Shown here: positions 6,641-13,430 of the stretch, piece by piece | Numbering within the stretch: the first letter of the stretch is position 1 | How the letters are laid out: each line of letters begins with the position of its first letter | Assembly (NCBI GenBank): GCA_003248395.1 | Contig: QFNA01000049.1 | Location: 1-13,586 of the forward strand | Direction of reading: 5' to 3' | Length of the DNA: 13,586 nucleotides | DNA from: Citromicrobium sp. | Lineage (GTDB): Bacteria; Pseudomonadota; Alphaproteobacteria; Sphingomonadales; Sphingomonadaceae | Program-made: the position numbers and the translations under genes | The notes under the pieces: model-generated | The model's database searches: none | Told to the model about the DNA's origin: nothing | Seen by the model: the letters and a program-made list of their open reading frames with translations, nothing else

Positions 6641-7249
6641 TCAGGCCTCGACCGCCTCCTTGTAAAGCGAGGCCAGCGGCCTTTCCATGACCTTGCGAAC
6701 GATCGGCTCGAAGAATTCGAGCGGTTCGCTGTCGTAGTCGGGATCGAACGCTGCCTGATCGTATTTCTCGCAGAACTCCCGGCACGCTTCGAAATGCGGA
6801 TGGTCTCGAAACTGTTCGCGCGCGTCCTTGTCCATCCCCAGGAAATGGAAATAGTAATAGCCCTGGAATGCGCCGTGATTCTGGCAGATCCAGTGGATTT
6901 CCTCGCTGACGAAAGGCTTGATGATCGACGCGGCGACTTCGGGATGGTTGTAGCTGCCCAGCGTATCGCCAATGTCGTGCAGCAGCGCCATGGTGACATA
7001 CTGATCGTCGCGCCCGTCCCGCTGCGCCCGCGTCGCCGTCTGCAGGGAATGCTCCAGCCGGCACACCGGAAAGCCGCCGAAATCACCGTCGAGAAGCCGG
7101 AGATGCTCGAGTACGCGGTCGGGCAGGCCCTGCGCGAAATCGCGATACTCGCCGGCAATGATCGCCCAGTCTTCCTGCGTACCTTCCTTCATTTCGCGGA
7201 ACTTGGCGCGTTCCGCCACGCCGTGCGCGATGTTTTCGGGCTTGTTCAT
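6641..7249 (-). CDS. HD-domain protein of the PhnZ/COG4341-like group (putative diiron oxygenase or phosphohydrolase)
   Basis: The product is 202 residues and soluble. It has the HD-domain metal ligand series H67 (LEHSLQ), H91-D92 (LLHDIGD), H102 (YNHPE), H125 (CQNHG) and D164 (EKYDQ), matching the six-ligand pattern of the dinuclear HD proteins that include the oxygenases PhnZ and myo-inositol oxygenase. The LEHSLQTAT segment is very like PhnZ. From memory, PhnZ has a Tyr ten and a Glu seven residues before that first His; here those places are F57 and F60. Substrate and reaction are therefore open: it may be an oxygenase with another substrate, or a phosphohydrolase. Start: the open frame extends upstream to 7375, but the ATG at 7249 has GGGAGAG five bases ahead. 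A promoter match lies just upstream. It is divergent from the LytS-type kinase and convergent with the DsbA-like gene. Confidence 0.85.
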   Translation of the reverse strand: MNKPENIAHGVAERAKFREMKEGTQEDWAIIAGEYRDFAQGLPDRVLEHLRLLDGDFGGFPVCRLEHSLQTATRAQRDGRDDQYVTMALLHDIGDTLGSYNHPEVAASIIKPFVSEEIHWICQNHGAFQGYYYFHFLGMDKDAREQFRDHPHFEACREFCEKYDQAAFDPDYDSEPLEFFEPIVRKVMERPLASLYKEAVEA

Positions 7250-7283
7250 GGGTTCTCTCCCGGGCCTGATGCCATGTCGGTCG

Positions 7284-7312
7284 ATGTTAGCGGCTGGCAC
7301 AATCCGGGGCAA
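7284..7312 (-). promoter_or_regulatory. Putative sigma-70 promoter for the HD-domain gene
   Basis: Reading the minus strand, TTGCCC (7312-7307) is followed after exactly 17 bases by TAACAT (7289-7284). This would start transcription about 28-30 bases before the ATG at 7249, with the GGGAGAG ribosome site in between. The match is moderate at both hexamers but the spacing is ideal. The kinase gene runs the opposite way from 7332, so this 82-bp interval serves both directions. I saw no comparably good promoter for the kinase. Confidence 0.45.
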
Positions 7313-7331
7313 TTGCGCTAGGGCTTCGCCA

Positions 7332-8555
7332 ATGGCCGTATTGCCGCTCCGTCCCACGCCCTTCTTTGCCAACAAGAATCAGGCGTTCTGGAACCTCCAG
7401 CTCGCTGGCTGGGCAGGCATTACCCTGTTCCGCACGGTGTCGGCCTTCGCGAACAACCAGCCGGTCGGCAATTTCGTCATTATCCTGATCTCGACCATCA
7501 CCGGTTTCTCGCTCAGCATGCTGCTCGCGGTCGCCTATCGCCTGCTGATTTCGCAAAAGGCCGTCGTCACCTGGACCGCGTCGCTGGGCGCCCTGGTGCT
7601 CGCCGCCGGCTTTTACGCCTTCATCGACAGCTGGGTGCTCGGCCTGACGCGGCCCTCGGGCGATTCCGACTTCGTGCGCCTGTTCGTCGGCATCTACTCC
7701 TACGACCTCACTCTGCTGGGCGCATGGTCGGCGCTCTATTTCGCGATCAACTTCTTCCTTCAGGTCGAGGAACAGGCCGACCGTCTCGAACGGCTCGAAG
7801 CGCAGGCAACCAGTGCGCAGCTGGCCATGCTGCGATACCAGCTCAATCCGCATTTCCTGTTCAACACGCTCAACTCGATCAGCACGCTGGTGCTGCTCAA
7901 ACAGACCGAATCGGCCAATGCCATGCTGACGCGACTGTCGAGCTTCCTGCGGCATACGCTGGTCACGCATCCGGGCGGAAAAGTCTCGATGGCGCAGGAA
8001 ATCGAAACGCTGAAGCTTTATCTCGATATCGAACGCATGCGTTTCGAAGAGCGCTTGCGCACCGATTTTCGCGTCGAACCCGGCGCCGCCGCTGCATCGA
8101 TCCCGTCGATGCTGCTCCAGCCGCTGATCGAGAATGCGATCAAATACGGCGTCAGCCCGCAAGAGGAAGGCGCGGTGATCGCGCTCCACGCTCAAATTGT
8201 CGGCTCGCGTCTGCGGATCACCGTCAGCGATACCGGCCCCGGGGTCAGCATGGCCGGCGTATCGGAAGACCTGCCTGCGGTCATGGCAACGCACAAGCGG
8301 CGCGATTCGACCGGAGTCGGTCTCGCCAACATCCGCGACCGGCTGGCGCAGGCCTACGGCGACAACCACAGGTTCGAAATCCGTTCGCCGGAGAGCGGCG
8401 GATTCACCGTCGTTATCGAAATTCCGCACGAAACCGCCGACGCCGAAGAGCCGTTCGTCGCACCCCGCGCGACAGCGGTGGGGAAACCAGCCACCGGATC
8501 GAGCGTTGAAACTTCCGTTAATCCTGCGGAATTCCCCCAGAAGGTAAACATCTGA
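7332..8555 (+). CDS. LytS-type membrane sensor histidine kinase (His_kinase/HATPase_c)
   Basis: The product is 407 residues. The N-terminal 145 residues hold about four hydrophobic helices (roughly 22-40, 47-72, 79-104, 116-144) with no recognisable extracellular sensor domain. A short coiled coil (145-165) leads to the His_kinase domain, with phospho-acceptor H174 in the diagnostic LNPHFLFNTLNS motif. The ATP-binding domain shows the N box (LLQPLIENAIKYG, N268), the G1 box SDTGPG (D300) and the G2 box STGVGLANIRDRL (326-338). The last 40 residues (about 367-407) extend beyond the ATPase fold and look disordered. The frame is open from 7158, but the ATG at 7332 matches where family members begin and avoids overlap with the divergent gene; AGGG lies about nine bases upstream. 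Its partner regulator starts two bases after its stop. The stimulus is unknown. Confidence 0.92.
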   Translation: MAVLPLRPTPFFANKNQAFWNLQLAGWAGITLFRTVSAFANNQPVGNFVIILISTITGFSLSMLLAVAYRLLISQKAVVTWTASLGALVLAAGFYAFIDSWVLGLTRPSGDSDFVRLFVGIYSYDLTLLGAWSALYFAINFFLQVEEQADRLERLEAQATSAQLAMLRYQLNPHFLFNTLNSISTLVLLKQTESANAMLTRLSSFLRHTLVTHPGGKVSMAQEIETLKLYLDIERMRFEERLRTDFRVEPGAAAASIPSMLLQPLIENAIKYGVSPQEEGAVIALHAQIVGSRLRITVSDTGPGVSMAGVSEDLPAVMATHKRRDSTGVGLANIRDRLAQAYGDNHRFEIRSPESGGFTVVIEIPHETADAEEPFVAPRATAVGKPATGSSVETSVNPAEFPQKVNI

Positions 8556-8557
8556 TC

Positions 8558-9355
8558 ATGACTATTCGTACGATCCTCGTCGATGACGAGAAGCTCGCCA
8601 TCCAGGGGCTGCAGTTGCGCCTCGAACCCTTCGAAGACGTCGAGATAATCGAAACCTGCCAGAACGGGCGAGAAGCCATCCGCGCGATCAAGACGCTGAA
8701 GCCCGATCTCGTCTTCCTCGACATCCAGATGCCGGGATTCGACGGCTTTTCGGTCGTGCAGGGGGTGATGGAAATCGATCCCCCGCTGTTCGTCTTCGTT
8801 ACCGCCTTCCAGGAACATGCGATCCGCGCATTCGAAGCCAATGCGGTCAATTACCTCATGAAGCCGGTCGATGAAGACAAGCTCGCCGACACGATAGAGC
8901 GCGTGCGCCAGCGCCTGTCCGAGAAGAAATCGTCCGAGGAAGCCGAAAAGCTCAAGAACGTGCTGTCGGAAGTCGCTCCCGAAGCGGCCGAAAACCTCTC
9001 CGACGACGATGCCGAGGCTGCCGGTCGCTACGAGAAACTGATCAACGTCAAGGATCGCGGACAGATCTTCCGCGTCGAGGTCGGCACGATCGAGCATATC
9101 GAGGCCGCAGGCGATTACATGTGCATCTACACCGGCGACAATTCGCTCATCCTGCGCGAGACGATGAAGGACCTCGAGCGCCGCCTCGACCCGCGCAAGT
9201 TCCAGCGCGTCCATCGCAGCACCATCGTCAATCTCGACCAGGTGCGGCAGGTAAAGCCGCACACCAACGGCGAATGCTTCCTCGTGCTCGACAGCGGCGC
9301 CGAGGTGAAGGTCAGCCGTTCCTATCGCGACGTGGTTGCCCGCTTCGTCCATTGA
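8558..9355 (+). CDS. LytTR-family response regulator
   Basis: The product is 265 residues and cytoplasmic. The receiver domain (residues 1-120) has the acidic pair D9-D10, phospho-acceptor D55 in FLDIQMPG, T82 in FVTAF and K102 in LMKPVDE, all the residues needed for phosphotransfer. A charged, Glu-rich helical linker (about 121-158) leads to a LytTR DNA-binding domain (about 160-263). Recognisable parts of that domain are the IEHIEAAGDYMCIYT strands, the KFQRVHRSTIVNLDQV block and the closing VKVSRSYRDVV. LytTR proteins bind paired direct repeats as dimers and usually regulate a few genes. It follows the sensor kinase by two bases, so the two almost certainly form a cognate pair. The HD-domain gene across the divergent intergenic region is a plausible but unproven target. 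All key residues are intact. Confidence 0.95.
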   Translation: MTIRTILVDDEKLAIQGLQLRLEPFEDVEIIETCQNGREAIRAIKTLKPDLVFLDIQMPGFDGFSVVQGVMEIDPPLFVFVTAFQEHAIRAFEANAVNYLMKPVDEDKLADTIERVRQRLSEKKSSEEAEKLKNVLSEVAPEAAENLSDDDAEAAGRYEKLINVKDRGQIFRVEVGTIEHIEAAGDYMCIYTGDNSLILRETMKDLERRLDPRKFQRVHRSTIVNLDQVRQVKPHTNGECFLVLDSGAEVKVSRSYRDVVARFVH

Positions 9356-9367
9356 CCCGATCGGGTC
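9354..9367 (+). repeat. 14-bp palindrome at the 3' end of the response regulator gene
   Basis: GACCCGATCGGGTC is a perfect palindrome that begins within the TGA stop. As RNA it could form a five-pair stem with a GATC loop, followed by TCCTTG rather than a U tract, so it is at best a weak terminator. One 14-bp palindrome is about what chance predicts in this length of sequence, so position is the only support. Confidence 0.35.
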
Positions 9368-9434
9368 TCCTTGCGAGGGACCTTGGCCTGCGGTCGCTTG
9401 TAATCACGTCGCTTGCCATCACTGGGGGATTCGC

Positions 9435-10298
9435 TTGAGCAGCTTTCACCTTACCGGCGTCGATCTCGACGCGTTCGTGCGCGACACGCTTGCCGAGGAC
9501 CTGGGCGAGGGTTTGCCCGGCGGCGGGCGCGATGTGACGAGCGAAAGCGTCATTCCCGCCGATGCGCGCTTTTCGGGCGTCATGGACACGCGCGACGCGA
9601 TCCGGGTCGCAGGATTGCCGGTTGCGGAGGCCTTTTTCCGCGCGCTCGATCCCGACATGCGGATAGAGCTCCTCGTGGAGGAGGGTGCCGCGGCAGCGCC
9701 GGGCACCGATCTCATGCGGCTCGAAGGCAATGCCCGCGCCATGCTGACGGCGGAGCGCGCGGCGCTCAACACCGTGCAGCACCTGTCGGGAATCGCCACG
9801 ATGGTCGCCGAATATGTGCGCGCGATGGACAATCCGGCTTGCACATTGCTCGATACCCGCAAGACCATTCCCGGACTGCGCCATCTCGAAAAATACGCCG
9901 TCCGGATGGGTGGCGGTGCCAATCACCGGATGGGGTTGTGGGATGCGGCCATGATCAAGGACAATCATGTTCTCGTTGCCGGGTCGGTCGGCGAAGCGGT
10001 CCGCCGCGCTGTCGATGCGGGCGTCCAGGACATCATCTGCGAAGTCGATCGGATCGACCAGATCGAACCTGCGCTCGCTGCGGGTGCGACACGCCTGCTG
10101 CTCGATAATATGGACCCCGCTGCGCTGCGCGAGGCTGTCGCCCTGGTCGATGGCCGCGTGCCGACAGAGGCGAGCGGCGGCATCAATCTCGACACCATCA
10201 GGGCAAAGGCGGCGAGCGGCGTCGATTACGTGTCCGTCGGCCGCCTGACACAGAGCGCACCTGCAGCAGATATCGGTCTGGACTTTACCCCGCTCTGA
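9435..10298 (+). CDS. nadC: Nicotinate-nucleotide pyrophosphorylase (quinolinate phosphoribosyltransferase)
   Basis: The product is 287 residues, the normal length for NadC. It converts quinolinate and PRPP to nicotinate mononucleotide, CO2 and pyrophosphate in de novo NAD synthesis, in the cytosol as a dimer. The N-terminal domain (about 1-115) carries the GRDVTSESVI segment and the AERAALNTVQHLSGIAT helix. The barrel domain contains LDTRKTIPGLR (R142, K143), GGGANHRMGL (H164, R165), MIKDNH (K175), E203, LLLDNM (D224) and the phosphate-binding EASGGI/VSVGRLT turns. Start: the only well-placed codon is TTG at 9435, five bases after GGGGGA (9424-9429). Longer forms reach back into the response regulator gene and are unlikely. 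nadA and nadB are not in the window. A membrane-protein gene follows after 44 bp. Confidence 0.96.
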   Translation: MSSFHLTGVDLDAFVRDTLAEDLGEGLPGGGRDVTSESVIPADARFSGVMDTRDAIRVAGLPVAEAFFRALDPDMRIELLVEEGAAAAPGTDLMRLEGNARAMLTAERAALNTVQHLSGIATMVAEYVRAMDNPACTLLDTRKTIPGLRHLEKYAVRMGGGANHRMGLWDAAMIKDNHVLVAGSVGEAVRRAVDAGVQDIICEVDRIDQIEPALAAGATRLLLDNMDPAALREAVALVDGRVPTEASGGINLDTIRAKAASGVDYVSVGRLTQSAPAADIGLDFTPL

Positions 10299-10342
10299 TT
10301 TGCGGGCATCGCTGGTTCTTCAACGATTTGGGGAGGGAACCC

Positions 10343-10768
10343 GTGAAACCAGCTTCGATGAAAAAATTCGACATGTTCTATCTCGGTTCGATTGCCGTCG
10401 GGCTGATCGGATTTGCACTGGCTTACAACGACATCGTCGCGCAAACCAACGCAGAGCTGACGGCGAGCGGAGTCGAACCGATGGGCACCGGCGTCATCAT
10501 CGGCAGCCTGATTTTCGGCGTGCTTATCAATCTCGCATTGTGGTTTCTCGTGTCGGTCCAGCGCATCGGCCTGGTCAAATGGCTCATCGCGCTGCTCATC
10601 GCGTGGGGCGTCATTTCGCTGCTGACCTCGCTTGGTGCAGGATTCACGACCGAAGTCTTGATCGGTCTTGCATCGACCGCGCTGGGCATCGTGTCGCTCT
10701 ACTTCCTGTTCCAGCCCGAATCGACCGAATGGCTGGCACGCGATCGCGGGCGGACCGATCTCGATTAG
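10343..10768 (+). CDS. Small four-helix inner-membrane protein of unknown function
   Basis: The product is 141 residues. Four hydrophobic helices are evident at about 12-29, 49-71, 76-98 and 103-124, with short charged loops and a hydrophilic, Arg/Asp-rich C-terminal tail (FQPESTEWLARDRGRTD). The N-terminus MKPASMKKF is basic, consistent with a cytoplasmic N-terminus. No family motif or catalytic residue is recognisable. Start: the GTG at 10343 has a strong GGGAGGG site (10331-10337) with a five-base spacer. The ATG at 10358 is the alternative and would lose five residues. It lies 44 bp after nadC, and its stop codon shares bases with the proposed start of the RNase T2 gene, so the two downstream genes are probably translationally coupled. 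Confidence 0.8.
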   Translation: MKPASMKKFDMFYLGSIAVGLIGFALAYNDIVAQTNAELTASGVEPMGTGVIIGSLIFGVLINLALWFLVSVQRIGLVKWLIALLIAWGVISLLTSLGAGFTTEVLIGLASTALGIVSLYFLFQPESTEWLARDRGRTDLD

Positions 10769-11471
10769 GGCGATTGCCCTCGTCGTCGCGCTCGCTGCGG
10801 GTTCGCTGGCGGGCGCGGAGACGGTCCGGGCGCAGGCCTATCAATGCCAATTGCCGGAACGGGTGACTGTGCCGCCCGTCCCGCGCGAGGCCGAGCCCCG
10901 TCGCCTGCCGGTCACGGGATACACGCTCGCCCTGTCGTGGACGCCCGAATTCTGCCGCTTCCGCGAGGACCAGCGGCGGCATGCGCGCCAATGTTCGGGG
11001 CGCGCCGGCCGCTTCGGGCTGACGGTGCACGGCCTGTGGCCCGATAGCGGGCGCAGCTGGCCGCAATGGTGCAGCACTGCCAGACCTGCCGCCGCCGATG
11101 TGCGTGCCAACCTCTGCATCAGCCCCGATGCGGCGCTCATCGCGCGCCAGTGGGCCAAGCACGGCAGCTGCATGACCCGCAAACCCGCCACCTATCTCAA
11201 GGTCACGCGTATCCTCTACAACGGCCTGCGCTGGCCCGACTTCGTCCGCATCAGCCGCGAGGACGGGCTCACCGCGGGCACGATCCGCACCCGCTTCGCC
11301 GATGCGAATCCGGGGTGGTCGGAACAGGCGATCGGCATCCATCTCGACCGCAAGGGCTGGCTGGAGGAAATCCGCCTCTGCTACGACAGGCGCTTCATGC
11401 CGAAACCCTGCGACCGCACTCGCTACGGTGCGCGCGACGGGGCGAAAGCCAGGATCTGGCGGGGCTTGTGA
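10764..11471 (+). CDS. Exported ribonuclease T2 family protein with a noncanonical start
   Basis: RNase T2 enzymes cleave single-stranded RNA outside the cytosol; E. coli RNase I is the periplasmic example. With initiation at ATT 10764 the protein is 235 residues and opens with a textbook signal peptide: one Arg, then a hydrophobic stretch to about residue 19 and a cleavage region around TVRAQA. The conserved active-site block 1 is present as LTVHGLWPD (H89). Block 2 reads RQWAKHGSC (128-136), with H133 and K132 intact, but the usual catalytic Glu is Gln129 and the preceding His is Arg128. Eight cysteines suit a disulfide-rich secreted enzyme. No ATG, GTG, TTG or CTG lies near the signal peptide; the only standard-type start is TTG at 10668, which would add 32 implausible residues read out of frame through the membrane-protein gene. 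Whether the protein is active is uncertain. Confidence 0.85.
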   Translation: MRAIALVVALAAGSLAGAETVRAQAYQCQLPERVTVPPVPREAEPRRLPVTGYTLALSWTPEFCRFREDQRRHARQCSGRAGRFGLTVHGLWPDSGRSWPQWCSTARPAAADVRANLCISPDAALIARQWAKHGSCMTRKPATYLKVTRILYNGLRWPDFVRISREDGLTAGTIRTRFADANPGWSEQAIGIHLDRKGWLEEIRLCYDRRFMPKPCDRTRYGARDGAKARIWRGL

Positions 11472-11492
11472 GGATCGGGACGACCCGTTCTC

Positions 11493-11948
11493 CTACCGCC
11501 GCTCCCTGAAAAACGCGCGCAGCAGTTCCGCCGCGCGCTCCTCGCCCATGCCCGCATAGACTTCGGGCCGGTGCAGGCACTGCGCCTGCTCGAACACCCG
11601 CGCGCCGTGCTCGACCGCGCCGCCTTTCGGATCGCTCGCGGCATAATATAGCTTGGCCAGCCGCGCGTGGACGATGGCCCCGGCGCACATGGCGCAGGGC
11701 TCCAGCGTCACCCACAGTGCGCAGCCCGCCAGCCGCTCCTCGCCCAATGTCTCGGCAGCGCGGCGGATCGCGAGTATCTCTGCATGGGCCGTGGGATCGC
11801 ACGCCTCTCGCGGGCCATTGTGCGCTTCGGCAATTATCGCGCCGCCGCGCGTTACCACCGCCCCTACCGGAACCTCGCCCGCAGCGGCCGATTGTCCGGC
11901 CAGTTCCAGCGCGCGCTGCATGGGTTGCGGTAGGGGCCAGCCACTCAT
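11493..11948 (-). CDS. tadA: tRNA adenosine(34) deaminase
   Basis: The product is 151 residues, the usual TadA length. It deaminates A34 of tRNA-Arg(ACG) to inosine, an essential cytosolic step in decoding. The zinc deaminase motifs are complete: THAEI-type HAE at H55/E57 in DPTAHAEILA, and PCAMC (C85, C88) in LEPCAMCAGA. The substrate-side HN (43-44) and the C-terminal EVYAGMGEERAAELLRAFF helix are typical of TadA rather than of cytidine or guanine deaminases. The ATG at 11948 has no strong ribosome site; a weak promoter-like pair TTGCGC-N17-TAGCGC may lie upstream on the minus strand. The gene converges on the RNase T2 gene with a 21-bp gap, and is divergent from rpmB. Confidence 0.95.
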   Translation of the reverse strand: MSGWPLPQPMQRALELAGQSAAAGEVPVGAVVTRGGAIIAEAHNGPREACDPTAHAEILAIRRAAETLGEERLAGCALWVTLEPCAMCAGAIVHARLAKLYYAASDPKGGAVEHGARVFEQAQCLHRPEVYAGMGEERAAELLRAFFRERR

Positions 11949-11991
11949 AGACGACAGGCGCTAGACCGCTGCAACGCGGGGCGCAACGTGC

Positions 11992-12020
11992 TTGACGATT
12001 CGCGGGGGCGCCGCTATGCG
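11992..12020 (+). promoter_or_regulatory. Promoter for rpmB
   Basis: TTGACG (11992-11997) and TATGCG (12015-12020) are separated by exactly 17 bases, a good housekeeping sigma promoter for an alphaproteobacterium. Transcription would start near 12027 and leave a leader of roughly 85 bases before rpmB. The leader ends with the ribosome site GAGAGACG. I saw no clear autoregulatory structure in it. Confidence 0.6.
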
Positions 12021-12110
12021 CGCCGCTTTCCGGGATAAACCGAGGCCCCGCCCCGCCCTGAGCGGTCACAGGAACTCGCCCAACCATTCGAATCGAACGA
12101 GAGACGTATC

Positions 12111-12401
12111 ATGTCGCGCATTTGCGAACTCACCGGCAAGGGTCGCCAGGTCGGCCACAATGTGAGCCACGCCAACAACAAGACCAAGAAGGTCTTCCTG
12201 CCGAACCTGCAGAACGTCACGCTGCTCAGCGAGAAGCTGGACCGCAGCTTCAAGTTCCGCGTTTCGACGCAGGGCCTGCGTTCGGTCGAACACAATGGCG
12301 GCCTCGACAACTGGCTGCTCAAGACCCGCGACGAAAAGCTTTCCGCGCGCGCCCTCAAGGTGAAGCGCGAGCTCAAGAAAGCTGCCGTCGAAGCGGCGTA
12401 A
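12111..12401 (+). CDS. rpmB: 50S ribosomal protein L28 (bL28)
   Basis: The product is 96 residues, basic, and a component of the large ribosomal subunit. It opens with the L28 signature SRICELTGKGRQVGHNVSHA, followed by NNKTKKVFLPNLQNVTL. This is the longer alphaproteobacterial form, with a C-terminal Lys-rich helix (LSARALKVKRELKKAA), and it lacks the CXXC zinc pair found in some L28 proteins. The ATG at 12111 is preceded by GAGAG at good spacing and by a strong promoter match. It is monocistronic: the next gene is on the opposite strand and a hairpin lies between the two stop codons. Confidence 0.98.
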   Translation: MSRICELTGKGRQVGHNVSHANNKTKKVFLPNLQNVTLLSEKLDRSFKFRVSTQGLRSVEHNGGLDNWLLKTRDEKLSARALKVKRELKKAAVEAA

Positions 12402-12439
12402 TGCCCGGCGCTCCGGCGCCATCCTGATCGATGCATGCG

Positions 12440-12472
12440 GAGGGGCGCGCGGGTACTACTCGCGCGGCCCTC
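12440..12472 (+). terminator. Hairpin between convergent rpmB and the phytase-like gene
   Basis: GAGGGGCGCGCG (12440-12451) pairs with CGCGCGGCCCTC (12461-12472) with a single mismatch and a nine-base loop. A smaller stem GGCGC/GCGCC (12407-12420) precedes it, just after the rpmB stop. There is no clear U tract on either strand, so this is a GC-stem terminator candidate rather than a textbook one. The stop codon of the minus-strand gene (12456-12458) lies in the loop. Confidence 0.5.
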
Positions 12473-13413
12473 GGCTTGTGTCGAACCGCAACTTCACGAT
12501 CAGCGTCCGCTGGAAATCGACGAAATTGTCGTCGGAGATCAGCCACAGCGTCGCCGCATCGGTCGTCTGCCCGTCGATCGCCAGCCCTTCGTAATTCTCG
12601 CCCGGCACCGCCGCGGGCAATGCGCCCAGCATCGTCCCCTCGACGCGCGCACCCTGTTCGATGGCATCGACATCGACCAGCATGAGCGCCGACTCGAAAC
12701 GCGGCGGCACCGGCGTCGACCGGACGATAGCCGTCGGGGCTGGCCAGCCTGAACTGCACCGGCCGATGCCCTTCGGTCGGGTCGTCTGCAAACAGCAGGC
12801 CGCGATGGTCGCTCCCGAACATGTCCGCGGTTCCTTCCTCCAGCACGAGGAAGCGCCCATCGTCCAGCCGCGCCATCGCCTCTGGTCCGCTGTTCGCGCT
12901 CCAGTCGCGCATCGCGGCAGGCTGCACGCTCGCCGCCATGCGGAAATCGGGGGTGTAGCGCTCGATGGCATTGCTCGATTCGAAACCCAGCCACAGGCTG
13001 CCGCTCGCCGGATCGCGGGCGAGCGATTCGACATCCCAGACGCCCTTGGTCTCGAGCGCGACCCCGCTCGGGGGCCGCACGGGGCGCGCCGGATCGGCGA
13101 TCCCGATACGCGAAGGCTCGCCTTCCCTGAGTGCAATTCGCACGATCTGCGCGGCATCGCTGATCGCGACCAGCTCCTCCGGCCCGGTCGCCGTCAATGC
13201 CGAGAACCCGCCGATGCGCCGGTCCGCCGAGGACACTTCCCACACCCCCTCGACCCGTATGCCGCCCGCATCGGTCGCCGGCACGTCGACCCGTGCGATC
13301 TGCGGGCGCGCTGCGGCGATCTCGGGCTCCGGTTCGACTGCGCTGCGCACGAAAGTGCCCGGTGCCAGCCCCAGCGCGACCAGCCCCGTCATCAGCAACC
13401 GCATCGGGCGCAT
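12456..13413 (-). pseudogene. Esterase-like activity of phytase family protein, frameshifted
   Basis: This reads as one gene in two frames. From about 13413 to 12715 one frame encodes a signal-peptide-like N-terminus (MRLLMTGLVALGLAPGTF from 13404) and a beta-propeller-type domain with VWDVESLARDPASGSLWLGF and EAMARLDDGRFLVLEEG, ending near SPDGYRPVDA. From about 12716 to 12456 a second frame continues with PRFESALMLVDVDA, NYEGLAIDG and the family's closing LISDDNFVDFQRTLIVKL. These are the recognisable halves of the esterase-like phytase domain (PF13449-type). Members I recall have an extra LPDGRLLVL.RR stretch between GYRP(V/T)DA and the F.A.L.LVD strand. That stretch is absent here, so about 15-20 codons seem lost with a net frame change. 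It could be real decay, a deletion between short repeats, or an assembly error. The start may be 13413 or 13404. It lies 17 bp after an M23 peptidase gene. Confidence 0.8.
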
Positions 13414-13430
13414 CGTCCCTCGGGCTCTCT

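Noticed and set aside
5758..7158. 466-residue minus-strand open frame across the DsbA-like gene and the HD gene
   Set aside because: It overlaps two real genes in other frames, is Arg-rich and shows no domain.
7158..7331. Upstream extension of the histidine kinase frame
   Set aside because: It overlaps the divergent HD-domain gene, lacks hydrophobic or family-like sequence, and the ATG at 7332 fits better.
7250..7375. Upstream extension of the HD-domain protein to a TTG at 7375
   Set aside because: It would overlap the kinase start and the promoter; the strong ribosome site is just before 7249.
8354..9352. 332-residue minus-strand open frame opposite the response regulator gene
   Set aside because: Shadow; the receiver and LytTR domains are intact on the + strand.
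11395..12087. 230-residue minus-strand frame overlapping tadA and the rpmB leader
   Set aside because: Arg/Gly-rich shadow in another frame; TadA motifs are in the 11493-11948 frame.
12435..12752. Forward open frames opposite the phytase-like gene
   Set aside because: No ribosome site or family similarity; the minus-strand product has recognisable domain halves.
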